Source: Candidatus Hermodarchaeota archaeon (GTDB lineage Archaea; Asgardarchaeota; Hermodarchaeia; Hermodarchaeales; Hermodarchaeaceae). From it: 50,608 nt of DNA. The stretch spans positions 1-50,608 of the forward strand of contig JAEOTB010000091.1 of assembly GCA_016840065.1 (NCBI GenBank). Direction: 5' to 3'. The first letter of the stretch is position 1, and each line of letters begins with the position of its first letter. Below are positions 26,001-34,720 of this stretch, one piece after another. A model generated the notes under the pieces. That model was not told the DNA's origin, ran no database searches, and saw only the letters and a list, made by a program, of their open reading frames with translations. The position numbers and the translations under genes were made by a program.

Positions 26001-26361
26001 CCCTCTTTTTTACAATGGAGAAAAGGGCTAATGGTAAAACCAGTAGAGTTGTAACTAGCGAGTAGGAAAAGGGGAGTTGAGCTAGTTTAAGATAGAGGAA
26101 CAATGAAGCTAGAACAACCATCAACACTGTGGAGATAAAGAAACCTAGGATAACGAGCTTCACCAGGCTTTGCTTATTTCCTTTCAACACAACTAACAAC
26201 ATGAATCCAGGTAGAATGTAAAGGCATGGGAATGCTATGATTACTCTAAGCAATGGTGATGCAGGGAGAAGGGAGAGAAGAAGATAGAATAATTCCAGAC
26301 CGATAATGCCAATAAACACTGCAGTTTTTCTGATGAATGTTAATAGGCTATCGATTCGCAT
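23086..26361 (-). CDS. Giant membrane protein: GT-C-like transporter-type core fused to a LamG domain (paralogue 1)
   Basis: The protein has 1091 residues. The first 620 contain 12 or more helices. A large early loop holds PRFFTPDETTYIS (D156, E157), matching the Asp-Glu loop of GT-C enzymes such as PMT/ArnT. An external part follows. A LamG/concanavalin-like domain spans about 730-925, from MSFDDINTTTVLDYSGFENH through WHHFIFTYDNEKMEVYVDGS to ELGRD. A beta-rich domain (about 930-1060) precedes a C-terminal helix and a basic RRRKSR end. Many N-x-S/T sequons lie outside. ATG 26361 follows GGAGGAG. The role is probably sugar transfer or glycan assembly at the cell surface, with LamG binding glycan or protein; this is inferred. 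Confidence 0.72.
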   Translation of the reverse strand: MRIDSLLTFIRKTAVFIGIIGLELFYLLLSLLPASPLLRVIIAFPCLYILPGFMLLVVLKGNKQSLVKLVILGFFISTVLMVVLASLFLYLKLAQLPFSYSLVTTLLVLPLALFSIVKKRAIQINQSDLILVVLAGMLYIPLILYFSHLPRFFTPDETTYISNAMLGILNIGVPPAPHSALPDTGAIMVLILGRYFWIYLLLSFIASTGVHASNAGILSGFFLIMTAMTSSLLTRNMWLRIATFGGVLSTPLLFIFSGLALNDLAITFYAVFAALFFIKSFQKTNTTVEISLTNLFFALLGVVIIAFVKINILILVGMWLTLVVILVRYKLYKVRMKYKILLGAAVIPVLLYELCLDVPYVISRWFLGNQALSNIFGQFIFISPASKITRWFFTPWWNPASTTLFTRTPIEFIEYFYTLLSPETLGLLFAAIILILPALIISRRKHWKFRTTVLASLILVSFYLYYFDALSLIGSNDINRYSLWMIPLWVPLSFAILEDFKEIPRAISCLQVFIGMCILLLLNVILTIEEGLIVVGYSLPRIWTTGIILTQLLSFSLILVLFFPQFAPRVQRFLSRLPTISKTLDIRTIALALVLIVLFLNSVFFNSLFVSNSIRYSDHGFAEINDAVINHMDGDNLIFSNSYIYMRPVVDPDIFGRGLLLPPPPTRDDFQTLLQVAPNNTLFIIGDDWSAAWYEYANDYIKHYAYVDLLTPESSNNTVLASLNQTEPHLYMSFDDINTTTVLDYSGFENHGINHGCESTPGIHGMSLGLNGTNYVSVPGFELPSQEGFTIGFFALIESADSETNSVLISKGYAPLTGSFTIYVRDGWIYFSLGAVGSLAIQAAPYIGLWHHFIFTYDNEKMEVYVDGSPITSELASGVIRSSPYNLELGRDSEQQDHYFNGSLDVLQITDKSLNHSALIELSFSYYALRVQSLSLPYGRVGVFRLINKIQGGVPNITINESIVRVDEDKSVWIELQIYSPNTKNISILTGTDRFTNISAATLVAGLNDIELEFEFISESTGYGYGGPYWRHMSQVRLIILENNTVVHNELLLLHSPEVINRLLLPIFSGILIVTLVIYSFRRRKSRASEM

Positions 26362-26393
26362 TGATATCTCCTCCAGACCAGTAATATCTAATA

Positions 26394-26423
26394 ATCTTTA
26401 GCATGTCAGCCTTCACGTGCCAC
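26394..26423 (-). promoter_or_regulatory. Conserved upstream block of LamG paralogue 1
   Basis: This block aligns without gaps to 31075-31104 upstream of paralogue 2, at the same distance (33-62 bases) from each start codon. Twenty-three of 30 bases match, including a shared CTAAAG on the minus strand, while the 20 bases nearer the gene (apart from the ribosome-binding site) have diverged. It is probably the core promoter or a regulator site. Confidence 0.4.
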
Positions 26424-26495
26424 ATGCTTGTCCAGTTGCACACCAGGTTATCCCTTCCTTACACCATACTAAATCCCTCATCAAAGGTTCAGTGA

Positions 26496-27635
26496 CTAAC
26501 ATATTTCAGTGATTAGATCTGGGAGGGGGGCTAAAACGTTCTTCCACTGATACTTCTCTGCAATCAACTGAACTCCATTGTTGGATTTTGTTTGCCAGAT
26601 AGGTTCACTAGCTAAGGCTTCGAGAGCAGCTATGTAGTTCTCTGTTGAGTCTTCTCGTAAAGCTATACCACTTTCTTCTACATCAACCAGCTGCCCCCAG
26701 TCTCCTATATTCAGAGTGATGACTGGGAGTCCAACAGACATGTAGTCTAAAATTTTGATTGGAAAACTAACTAAACGCGTTGTATCTCGAGTCGACGGAG
26801 CTATACCTACTTGCATTTGCGCCATTACATCGAAAATTTTGGGTCGCGTCACAAAACCCAGGTATTTAATCGGGATGCGTTCATGTTTAATTCGAGCAAG
26901 TATATGCTTTTTGAGAGGGCCTCCTCCAGCAAGGTAGAATTTGTAGGTGGAGGAATCGGCAATTTTCGCAAGGTCTAAGAAGTCGTCTATACGCTCCCAA
27001 TACGTGAAAGCACCTGCATAAATCACCTTTAAGGGGAATTCGTATCTTGCCCTTACTGTAGGTAGATTTGCTCCGTTATAGATTACAGAGATTTTTTCAT
27101 CTGCAATTCTGTAGTGGGTGGCTATGTGGCGTTTCATCGATTTGCTTACGACTAGTAAATGATTACATCTGCGGAACACATCAACTTCAATAGCTTCTTT
27201 GATATACCATAATCGTTGCTTGGATCCACGAGCCTCTGCTCCAGCTAATCCGTGAGCATCCAAGATGATAGGTATAGAATCAGACTCGAAGACTTTGAGA
27301 GCCAACCATCCAAGAAGGTAATGTTCAGCGATAACCAAGTCAACTTTGATTTGTTGCCGGATACGACGAAGATAATTCCATGCAGTCGTTAATTGCAATC
27401 TTTGTAAGACAATGTTCTTCATATCAAATGTCTTGAATTTACGTAGTGGGAAAAGAGAGCCTATAATATTGGAGAATCCTTCCTTCTGAATGTAGGAGCG
27501 GGTAAATGATGGAAGAATTCCTTCATATACAATGAATCCAGAGGCTCGCAGGAAATGAATTATTTGTTGTATTCTGATTCTATTGCCTAATCCACGTGTA
27601 ACTCTGTGAATAAGTAATATTCGCCTCTTCTTCAT
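26496..27635 (-). CDS. Glycosyltransferase family 4-like, diverged donor site
   Basis: The 379-residue GT-B protein starts KKRRILLIHRVTRGLGNRIR and has the middle hinge motifs KVIYAGAFTYWERIDDFLDL and YLAGGGPLKKHILARI. The donor-site region reads IAPSTRDTTRLVSFPIKILD, where relatives show E-x7-E; the first Glu is replaced and the second position is Asp. Activity may still be retained, as in other GT4 subgroups. It lies directly upstream of LamG paralogue 1 on the same strand. TATA-like sequence is at 27694-27708. Confidence 0.8.
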   Translation of the reverse strand: MKKRRILLIHRVTRGLGNRIRIQQIIHFLRASGFIVYEGILPSFTRSYIQKEGFSNIIGSLFPLRKFKTFDMKNIVLQRLQLTTAWNYLRRIRQQIKVDLVIAEHYLLGWLALKVFESDSIPIILDAHGLAGAEARGSKQRLWYIKEAIEVDVFRRCNHLLVVSKSMKRHIATHYRIADEKISVIYNGANLPTVRARYEFPLKVIYAGAFTYWERIDDFLDLAKIADSSTYKFYLAGGGPLKKHILARIKHERIPIKYLGFVTRPKIFDVMAQMQVGIAPSTRDTTRLVSFPIKILDYMSVGLPVITLNIGDWGQLVDVEESGIALREDSTENYIAALEALASEPIWQTKSNNGVQLIAEKYQWKNVLAPLPDLITEIC

Positions 27636-27693
27636 TAGAACCGCATCAGTATTATTTTAAAACGGCATTCACTTTTTCCATACATGAATCGTC

Positions 27694-27708
27694 ATTATAT
27701 TATAATTC
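27694..27708 (-). promoter_or_regulatory. TATA-like box of the GT4 gene at 26496
   Basis: The minus strand reads GAATTATAATATAAT here, about 60 bases before the start codon and after the end of LamG paralogue 2. A second AT-rich run (TTTTAAAATAAT, 27652-27663) is closer but would place transcription start past the ATG. Confidence 0.4.
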
Positions 27709-27778
27709 GCTAGGGTGATACTGTTCTTCCTGTTGAAGGAAATAATATACCTGAAACTAATGCCAAAGTGATTGACAG

Positions 27779-30700
27779 TTAGCGTCTGATTCTTTGTTTA
27801 ATGGAGAAAAGAACGAGAAATACAACAAGAATTCCAAAGGATACTAGCAAAAGAAGGGTATTCATGAATACTGGATTATGAATCAGAAGGAGAACACTTT
27901 GGATTAAGGTGCTATTCTCCAGCACTATCAGTCTCACTTGTGACATGTGCCGCCAATAGAGGCCACCGACCCCATACCAAATTGGATCACTATCATACTC
28001 AAACTCAAGTTCCAAGTCGTTTTGCCCTGCGACCAAAGGCATTGTATAGACCTTAGTGAAGCGGTCAGTACCAACCAGAAGTGTAGTATTTTCTTCACTA
28101 GCTGTATTAACTTGCAATCTGATTTGGACAGTTTGATTATTATCAACACCAATCGACGCCTCCGCGAGATTTATACTAGTATCTCCACCTTGAACCTCTT
28201 TGAAGACACGGAAGATTCCGACTTGACCAGTTGGTAGAGCAATGGAGGAGACGCGAGAGGCATAATATGAAAAGAGTAGCTCAATCATTGCTGAGTAGTT
28301 TAAGGAAGTGTACGAGACTTGCAAAGAATCCAGTTGACCAACAAAATTATCACTTTGGTGTTCGCTATCTCTACCAATTTCCAGATCATAAGGAGAGCTT
28401 CTAATTACTCCACTTACTAATTTAGAAGCCATTGGAGAACCGTCGACAAAGATTTCCATTTTTTCACCGTCATATGTGAAGATGTAATGATGCCAAGAGC
28501 CAAGATAAGGTGCTGCTCTAATCCCCCAAGAAGCTACACCTCCGAGAGAGAAGTAGATCCAGCCAGCATACAAAAAGACCGTATAGGATCCTGTTGACGG
28601 AGCATAGCCCTTGGAGATAATAACTTGATTAGTGACCGGTTCAGCCGTATTGAATAACGCAAAGAAGCTGATAGTGATGTTTTGACTAGGCTGGCTGACG
28701 CCCGGAACCGAGATATACCCTGTTCCATTGAAATGTAGAGAATCGCCGATGAGCCCAGCAACAGGTTCAGCTCCATGATTCTGACCATGATTTTCAAAGC
28801 CGCTTTCATCTAGGACCATCGTTTCATTTACGTCTTCAAAGGGCATGACTAGATTCGGAGTTGTAAGGTTTAAATCGGAAAGCTCCAAGAGGTTTGTTAC
28901 TTTTGGAGTAATATAATCAACATAGGCATATTGTTTGATGTACTTGTTCGCGTATTCGTACCAAGCGGTGCTGCTATCGTCGCTTACGAGAAAGAGAGAA
29001 TTGTTAGGGGCTGCTTGAAGCAGTAATAGGAATTCCTCCTTTGATTCCGGTGGTGGCAGCAGAAATCCTTCGCTAAATAGCGTGGAGTTTACATAGGGCC
29101 TCATGAAGATGTAATTGTTAGCGAAAACGAGGTTCCTCCCCATCATAGCGCTATCGAGTTCTTCATTGATTTCCATAAAACCATGTTCACTATAGAGAAG
29201 GGAGTTTTGCATTGAAAGAGTGTTAAAGAAAGCGCTATTGAACACCAAACCGATTAGTACAAGAATTAAGGCGAATGTCTTCATATCAACAGACTTTGAT
29301 ATTTCATGTAGCCTGGCGAAAGGAGCCTTTAGATTAAATGGAGCATTCTGAAGGAAAAGCAGAGTGAAGGCTAGTGTAAAGAAAAACAGTTGTATTACTA
29401 GAACGCTTGTTGTCCAGAATCTATGTTGTAATGCATATCCTACAAGAACTCCCCCTTCCTCGATGATAATGATTATATTTAGAACTAACAAAACGAACAT
29501 TCCAGTTACTACCTGAAGAAGATTCACTATGCGGGGATTGACTTTGAAGTCTTGAAACACCCTAAAGATGAGTGGAATCCAGAGGGGAATCATCCACAAG
29601 GAGTATCGGTTGATGTCACTGGGAACGACAATGAGGAGGGCATTGAAATAGTATAGATAAAACGAGATTATTACTAGCGTCGCTAGAAGTGTCGTCTTGA
29701 ATTTTTGATGTTTGTACGTTGAAATGATTAGTACCGGCAGGACTAGGATCACTGCAGAGAAAAGCACCCCTAAGGTTTCCGGTGACAAAAGCGTATAGAA
29801 ATATTCCAAATACGCTATGGGCTTTCGAGCGAAACCCATAGCAGTTGCTGAACCCAAGGAATAAGGGAACAGCCAGTTAGCAATCGTTGAAACGGGACTT
29901 ATGAACAAAAACCGTTCAAACAATCCTGCAAGAAGCGGATTTCTGAGAATTCGTTGCGATATCAGAAAGGGTATGTCCAAACACAATTCGTAGAGTAAAA
30001 CAGGCAAAACCGTCGCAATTAATAGAAGTTTGTATTTCAGATTGACTTTGTAAAGTCGATACCGAACCAATACTACGACTAAAATTAACCACATACCAAC
30101 GATAATCAGAATATTGATCTTGACAAGGGCAATTACTATTACACCAAATAGCGCAAAAAACAGGTTCGTTGTGCTAATTGTTACATCTTTGTTTGTTTTC
30201 TGAAAGGCTTCTACGAAGAGAAGCGTCGCGAACACAGCATAAAATACAATCGCTAAATCGTTTAGAGCAGATGCTGAAAAAACGACTAGGAGGGGATTAA
30301 TGAGTACAAGACCAAAAGTGGTTAATCGTAGCCATATATTATCAACCAGAAGAGAAGCCGTGAGAGCAATCATAACTAGGAAGAAAACGCTGACTAATCC
30401 CGCATTCAAAATGTGCAACCCTGTAGAAGCGACAAAGGAAAGAAGGAAATTAATCCAGAAGTATCGTCCTAGAATTAAGGCCATTAATCCACCAGTGTTT
30501 GGCATCACTTGATTCTGTGCAGGAGGTACTCCAATGTCAAGAATGCCTAGCAGGGCGTGTGACAAGTAAGCTGTTTCGTCTGGAGCCAAGAAGCGAGGTA
30601 ATTGGCTGAAATAAAAAAACAAAGGAATGTACAGTAAAAGGGCGAGAGCAACTACCACCAAATCTGTTTGATTAGTTTGAATTCTCCTCTTTCGAATGAT

Positions 30701-31042
30701 GTTGTAGAGTGTTGGCGGCATTACTAGAAGAATAATTACAAGCGAATATGAAAGGGGAATTTGTGCTAGCCCAAGGGCTTGAAAAAATGTAGCTAGAACA
30801 ATCATCAAAACAGTTGAGATAAAGAACCCTAGGATGACCAACTTTAGTAGACCGTCATTAGGTCTTAGCGCTACTAAAAACATCAAACCCGGTATGATGT
30901 ATAGGCAAGGGAATGAAAGAATCGCTCTTAGTATGGGCATTACAGGTAGCAAGGAAAGAGCGAGGTAGATTAACTCAAGGAGTAGTATGAGAAAAAACAG
31001 AGAAGATTTCTTGATGAGCTGAGGCAAGTTGTTGTTTCGCAT
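27779..31042 (-). CDS. Giant membrane protein: GT-C-like core fused to a LamG domain (paralogue 2)
   Basis: With ATG 31042 the protein has 1087 residues; this start is six bases after GAGGAG and aligns with the start of paralogue 1, whereas the frame extends to 31069. Layout is the same: a polytopic core with PRFLAPDETAYLSHA, then an external WYEYANKYIKQYAYVD. LamG runs from MPFEDVNETMVLDESGFENH to DLEIGRDSE, and a beta-rich region contains LLVGTDRFTKVY. One C-terminal helix is followed by KQRIRR. The LamG segment is much closer to paralogue 1 than to paralogue 3. It is divergent from wecB at 31215. Confidence 0.72.
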   Translation of the reverse strand: MRNNNLPQLIKKSSLFFLILLLELIYLALSLLPVMPILRAILSFPCLYIIPGLMFLVALRPNDGLLKLVILGFFISTVLMIVLATFFQALGLAQIPLSYSLVIILLVMPPTLYNIIRKRRIQTNQTDLVVVALALLLYIPLFFYFSQLPRFLAPDETAYLSHALLGILDIGVPPAQNQVMPNTGGLMALILGRYFWINFLLSFVASTGLHILNAGLVSVFFLVMIALTASLLVDNIWLRLTTFGLVLINPLLVVFSASALNDLAIVFYAVFATLLFVEAFQKTNKDVTISTTNLFFALFGVIVIALVKINILIIVGMWLILVVVLVRYRLYKVNLKYKLLLIATVLPVLLYELCLDIPFLISQRILRNPLLAGLFERFLFISPVSTIANWLFPYSLGSATAMGFARKPIAYLEYFYTLLSPETLGVLFSAVILVLPVLIISTYKHQKFKTTLLATLVIISFYLYYFNALLIVVPSDINRYSLWMIPLWIPLIFRVFQDFKVNPRIVNLLQVVTGMFVLLVLNIIIIIEEGGVLVGYALQHRFWTTSVLVIQLFFFTLAFTLLFLQNAPFNLKAPFARLHEISKSVDMKTFALILVLIGLVFNSAFFNTLSMQNSLLYSEHGFMEINEELDSAMMGRNLVFANNYIFMRPYVNSTLFSEGFLLPPPESKEEFLLLLQAAPNNSLFLVSDDSSTAWYEYANKYIKQYAYVDYITPKVTNLLELSDLNLTTPNLVMPFEDVNETMVLDESGFENHGQNHGAEPVAGLIGDSLHFNGTGYISVPGVSQPSQNITISFFALFNTAEPVTNQVIISKGYAPSTGSYTVFLYAGWIYFSLGGVASWGIRAAPYLGSWHHYIFTYDGEKMEIFVDGSPMASKLVSGVIRSSPYDLEIGRDSEHQSDNFVGQLDSLQVSYTSLNYSAMIELLFSYYASRVSSIALPTGQVGIFRVFKEVQGGDTSINLAEASIGVDNNQTVQIRLQVNTASEENTTLLVGTDRFTKVYTMPLVAGQNDLELEFEYDSDPIWYGVGGLYWRHMSQVRLIVLENSTLIQSVLLLIHNPVFMNTLLLLVSFGILVVFLVLFSIKQRIRR

Positions 31043-31074
31043 CAATATCTCCTCATGAACCGTTCTCAAATGAG

Positions 31075-31104
31075 CCCTTTAGCATTTCAGTCTTCATGTA
31101 ACAC
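31075..31104 (-). promoter_or_regulatory. Conserved upstream block of LamG paralogue 2
   Basis: This is the counterpart of 26394-26423, in the same orientation and at the same distance from the start codon. Conservation of this short block between duplicated genes whose spacer has drifted suggests function rather than just recent copying. Confidence 0.4.
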
Positions 31105-31176
31105 TAGAAATTCTGATGATACTCTTTTCTGCAAAAGGCTTTTGTAACCTGTGTGTAGGCACTTCGTTGTAAACCA

Positions 31177-31187
31177 ATATTAAAAAT
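31177..31187 (+). promoter_or_regulatory. TATA-like box for the 2-epimerase/SDR pair
   Basis: ATATTAAAAAT lies about 28-38 bases before ATG 31215 and predicts a transcript with a very short leader. It drives the only plus-strand pair in this part of the locus. Confidence 0.42.
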
Positions 31188-31214
31188 GGTCTTGTGGAAG
31201 AAGAGGCCTCTGAA

Positions 31215-32273
31215 ATGCTCGTTTCGATTGTTGGTACCCGACCGAATTTAATAAAATTGGCCCCGATTGTACGGGCTGCCAGGAAGGATAATCTTGAACA
31301 CCATATTATCCACACAGGACAACATTACGACTATGAACTATCCCAAGTCTTCTTCGAAGAATTAGAACTTCCACCTCCAGACACCTATCTAAAAGTTGGA
31401 TCCGGCTCTGATGGTTACCAGATTGGTGAAACTATCCATCGAGTAACAAAGACGCTTCAGCGGTTGAAGAAGCCAGCGTTTATACTTGTATACGGTGATA
31501 CCAACGCCACAGCTGGAGCAGCGTTAGGCGCGAGGAAATGCGGTTTCAAGGTCGGCCATATCGAATCAGGTATCCGAACTGGAGATTACCTGTTTCCAGA
31601 GGAAATTAACAGGGTCATATCAGAGACCTGCTCTGATGTACTCTTTGCTCCTACAAAAAGCACCTATGAAAACGTTCGGTCGACCGGTCGCGCTGTCTTG
31701 TCGGGAGACTGTATGTTTGATACTTTGCTTTGGGCTGAGCCCCGGCTTGACCAAAAGCTTCTCAGCGAATTCGATCTGACTCCTCGCGAATACTGTCTAG
31801 TAACAATGCACCGAGGGATGAATGTGGACAAGCCGAGTATACTTCGACGAATCCTAAAAGCCCTTGAAGATACTGGCGAACACTTTCTCTTCCCAGTACA
31901 CCCGCGCACCAAAAAAACACTCGAGAAGCTTCAGGTCCCCTCATCTATCCAAGTAACGCCACCTCTTGGATACTTTGCATTTCTCAGCCTTATGAAATAT
32001 TCAAAGAAAGTAATTACCGATTCGGGTGGTGCTCAAAAAGAAGCGTACGCTTTTGGGATACCCTCCGTTATTCTACTTCATGTTCCAGTCTGGCAAGAAC
32101 TAGTTGAAGTTGGCTGGAATCTTCCTGTGAGCAATGAACCGGATAAGATTAGACAAGCAATTTTAGAGTTCTGGCCTCGTGGTAAACGCCCACCTATTTT
32201 CGGCGATGGACGAGCTGGAGACAAGATTTTACAGACACTGCACCAAGAATATGACAAGCTGCTCTCAGGATGA
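31215..32273 (+). CDS. wecB: UDP-N-acetylglucosamine 2-epimerase
   Basis: Non-hydrolysing 2-epimerases convert UDP-GlcNAc to UDP-ManNAc through a GT-B-like fold. The 352-residue protein has GTRPNLIKLAPIV, HTGQHYDYELSQVFF, the catalytic-region VYGDTNAT, GHIESGIRTGD and FPEEINRVISE. VTMHRGMNVD replaces the usual HRxEN, and ITDSGGAQKEAYAFG binds nucleotide. ATG 31215 has GAGG eight bases upstream; GTG 31194 is the outer alternative. It is followed after 24 bases by a FabG-like SDR, so the two are likely co-transcribed. A second, longer homologue is at 49143. The usual partner UDP-ManNAc dehydrogenase is not in the window. Confidence 0.9.
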   Translation: MLVSIVGTRPNLIKLAPIVRAARKDNLEHHIIHTGQHYDYELSQVFFEELELPPPDTYLKVGSGSDGYQIGETIHRVTKTLQRLKKPAFILVYGDTNATAGAALGARKCGFKVGHIESGIRTGDYLFPEEINRVISETCSDVLFAPTKSTYENVRSTGRAVLSGDCMFDTLLWAEPRLDQKLLSEFDLTPREYCLVTMHRGMNVDKPSILRRILKALEDTGEHFLFPVHPRTKKTLEKLQVPSSIQVTPPLGYFAFLSLMKYSKKVITDSGGAQKEAYAFGIPSVILLHVPVWQELVEVGWNLPVSNEPDKIRQAILEFWPRGKRPPIFGDGRAGDKILQTLHQEYDKLLSG

Positions 32274-32297
32274 AGAAATCTTAAAGGAGTCAATAAC

Positions 32298-33044
32298 ATG
32301 CAAGAACTCGAGGGAAAAACAGCTTTAGTGACTGGGGCTGGAAGAGCCTTAGGGCGTGAGATTGCGTTATACCTAGCCAGAAGTGGAGCGGATATAGTTG
32401 TAAACTACAACACTTCCTCGGACGGCGCAGGGCAGGTCTGTACTGAAATCTCAGAAATTGGTCGCAAGTCACTGTCAGTAAAAGCTGATGTGAAGAACCC
32501 AGACGCTGTTCGTGAAATGTTTCAAAGAACTAGCTCTGAATTCGGTTCTGTTGACATTCTAGTGAATAATGCAGCTATTAATATCGATTCAACTGTTAGA
32601 GGGATGGATAACGAGACATGGAATGAAGTTCTTACTGTTAATGCGACAGGCACATTCTATTGTACGCGAGAGGCGATCCCCACTATGCGAACTAATGGTT
32701 GGGGGCGCATCATAAATATCAGCTCTGTAGTTGGCTGCACTGGAGTTATAGGAGCAGCGAATTATGCCGCCTCGAAGGCCGCAGTTATAGGTTTCACAAA
32801 ATCTGTCGCACGAGAAGTAGCACGTCACAATATCACAGCAAATGTCGTTGCGCCAGGATATATCGATATTGGCATGCTACAGAAACTGCCCAAGAAGATA
32901 CAAGACAAACTTCTTCAACAAATCCCGTTAGGCCGTTTTGGACACCCGAGGGAATTGGCGGCAGCAGTTGCATTTCTTGCATCGCCGGAAGCAGCATACA
33001 TTACTGGTCAGGTTATCCACGTTAACGGCGGTTTCTATATGTAA
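32298..33044 (+). CDS. Short-chain dehydrogenase/reductase, FabG-like
   Basis: The classical SDR of 248 residues has the cofactor motif TGAGRALGREIALYLA, NNAAI, the catalytic serine in INISSVVG, YAASKAAVIGF (YxxxK) and the C-terminal VNGGFYM. ATG 32298 follows AAAGGAG with eight-base spacing. FabG proteins reduce 3-oxoacyl chains, but in a glycan locus such enzymes may reduce keto-sugars or carrier-lipid precursors; I do not assign a substrate. It probably shares a transcript with wecB. Confidence 0.88.
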   Translation: MQELEGKTALVTGAGRALGREIALYLARSGADIVVNYNTSSDGAGQVCTEISEIGRKSLSVKADVKNPDAVREMFQRTSSEFGSVDILVNNAAINIDSTVRGMDNETWNEVLTVNATGTFYCTREAIPTMRTNGWGRIINISSVVGCTGVIGAANYAASKAAVIGFTKSVAREVARHNITANVVAPGYIDIGMLQKLPKKIQDKLLQQIPLGRFGHPRELAAAVAFLASPEAAYITGQVIHVNGGFYM

Positions 33045-33110
33045 TACTAGTGCGGTTAGTGAGATAGCTGGGGAACCAGTAGTAAGAACCGAACAGAAAG
33101 TGCATAACCA

Positions 33111-34631
33111 CTAACCAAACATCAGTCTAAGAAGTGGACTGGTATAGCGTGCGATTTTTGCAATTGATTCCTCCGAAAAAAATGCTTGTGCTATCTCAAG
33201 GAAGTCCCTCTTAGTTAGAATATCTAGCCGCGTATACGCAACAAGTGTAACTAAAAGAATTAGAGGAACCCCAAAGAACCACGGTAAGGGAAACAGAAAA
33301 GGTACACCGAATAGCCAGAAGATATGGAACAGGAGAAGAATAACCGTCAACCCTCCAGGAATAGCAATTGTTTTTGCATATTGCCCCCAATCGAGACCAT
33401 ATCTAAGTCTTCTAGCAGATAGGATGATAGGTATTAGCGCCAAGAAGAATCCTGAAGAATATGCGATGGCTGCGCCAGTAGATCCTAAGCCTACGATTAA
33501 AAGAGCATAAAGCACAAACCTGCTGACATTCAAAACTAGACCTAGAATGGTTACATGTATGTATTTACCAGTAGCGTAAATGTAACCTTCATATCCAACA
33601 ACGATTGGATAGACTGTTGTACCCATCATAAGAATGAAGAAGGGAATATTGGCAAGTTCATATGTTGGCCCGAGTAACGAGAAGAGGAGGGGGGAATAAA
33701 GTGCGAATACAAGGGCTACTGGAGTGGTTACAGCAAGTAAGAGCTGTATTGTCCTTGATGCCATACCTTTCTGGCCAGTATCCAAACTACTTAGAACAGG
33801 AAGCATGAGAACCCCCACGCTCAACGGTAAGGAATAGATGATTTGTGCTATCATAAAGGCGATGAAATAGAGGCCTGTTTCTGCACTACCCGTGATGCCG
33901 TAGATACCCAAAACGCCTAGAGATTGGGAAAGAATAGTTAGTGTGTATGGAATCCACGAAGGTGAACCAGACTCGAAAAGTGGTTTGATTTCAGTGCTAT
34001 GGAATTCCATTCTCGTCTTTAGTCTTCTAAACAATCTTATTGTGTGACCTAATAGAACAATGTCCAATGTAATTGAGGCTGCGAAAATTCCATACACAAG
34101 ACCGAGGAATCCCCATCCGAAAGCCATCAGCAAGAACCCAATCCCTAGTTTTGCTATTGCTGACAGGATTTGTGCAGAAGCGGATATTTCTGTTCGTAGT
34201 ATAGAGTTGAAGAGTGATACGAGGAGAACGGGCCAGAAATTAAGGGAGAAGAGCAATGCAACGAAGTACAATTCATAGGGCGCTAAAAAGAATAGAGGCG
34301 TACCAGTAAACGCCATTGAGAGAAAAACAATGGATACTGGGAGATTCAAAAGAAGGAGTATGATAAGGGATGTGTAGAAATATGATGTTAATTTCTGGTC
34401 GTCCTCTTTCCCTCGGCTAATACCGATGAATCTTCGAAGACCAACGGGTATACCGAATGAGAAGAAAGTAACTAACAGGTTCTGTAATGAGATGATAACC
34501 CCTGCGGACCCTATCATTTCGGGGAGAACTAGTCGCGCTGCAATTATCCAATAGACATAACCCAATATGCTTGATAATAAGCCTCCAATGTAAAGCCATA
34601 TACTGCCCTTGACGACTCGCCCGATACTCAA
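33111..34631 (-). CDS. Wzx-like oligosaccharide-lipid flippase (MATE/PST superfamily)
   Basis: The 506-residue protein has about 14 hydrophobic helices. Its N-terminus is amphipathic, VVKGSIWLYIGGLLSSILGY, and the IPVGLRRFIGISRGKEDD loop is a flippase hallmark. It likely moves lipid-linked glycan to the outer face. The start is TTG 34631, six bases after GGTGT. It differs clearly from the flippase at 18238 and so may serve a separate glycan. It converges with the SDR gene. Confidence 0.83.
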   Translation of the reverse strand: MSIGRVVKGSIWLYIGGLLSSILGYVYWIIAARLVLPEMIGSAGVIISLQNLLVTFFSFGIPVGLRRFIGISRGKEDDQKLTSYFYTSLIILLLLNLPVSIVFLSMAFTGTPLFFLAPYELYFVALLFSLNFWPVLLVSLFNSILRTEISASAQILSAIAKLGIGFLLMAFGWGFLGLVYGIFAASITLDIVLLGHTIRLFRRLKTRMEFHSTEIKPLFESGSPSWIPYTLTILSQSLGVLGIYGITGSAETGLYFIAFMIAQIIYSLPLSVGVLMLPVLSSLDTGQKGMASRTIQLLLAVTTPVALVFALYSPLLFSLLGPTYELANIPFFILMMGTTVYPIVVGYEGYIYATGKYIHVTILGLVLNVSRFVLYALLIVGLGSTGAAIAYSSGFFLALIPIILSARRLRYGLDWGQYAKTIAIPGGLTVILLLFHIFWLFGVPFLFPLPWFFGVPLILLVTLVAYTRLDILTKRDFLEIAQAFFSEESIAKIARYTSPLLRLMFG

Positions 34632-34720
34632 GGTTCTACACCTTCTAACAAATAAGACCCGTTTTCACCATTTATTCGAATTTTGTTTTTTGTATTGATA
34701 TGCACTTTGAAAGGAGAGTG

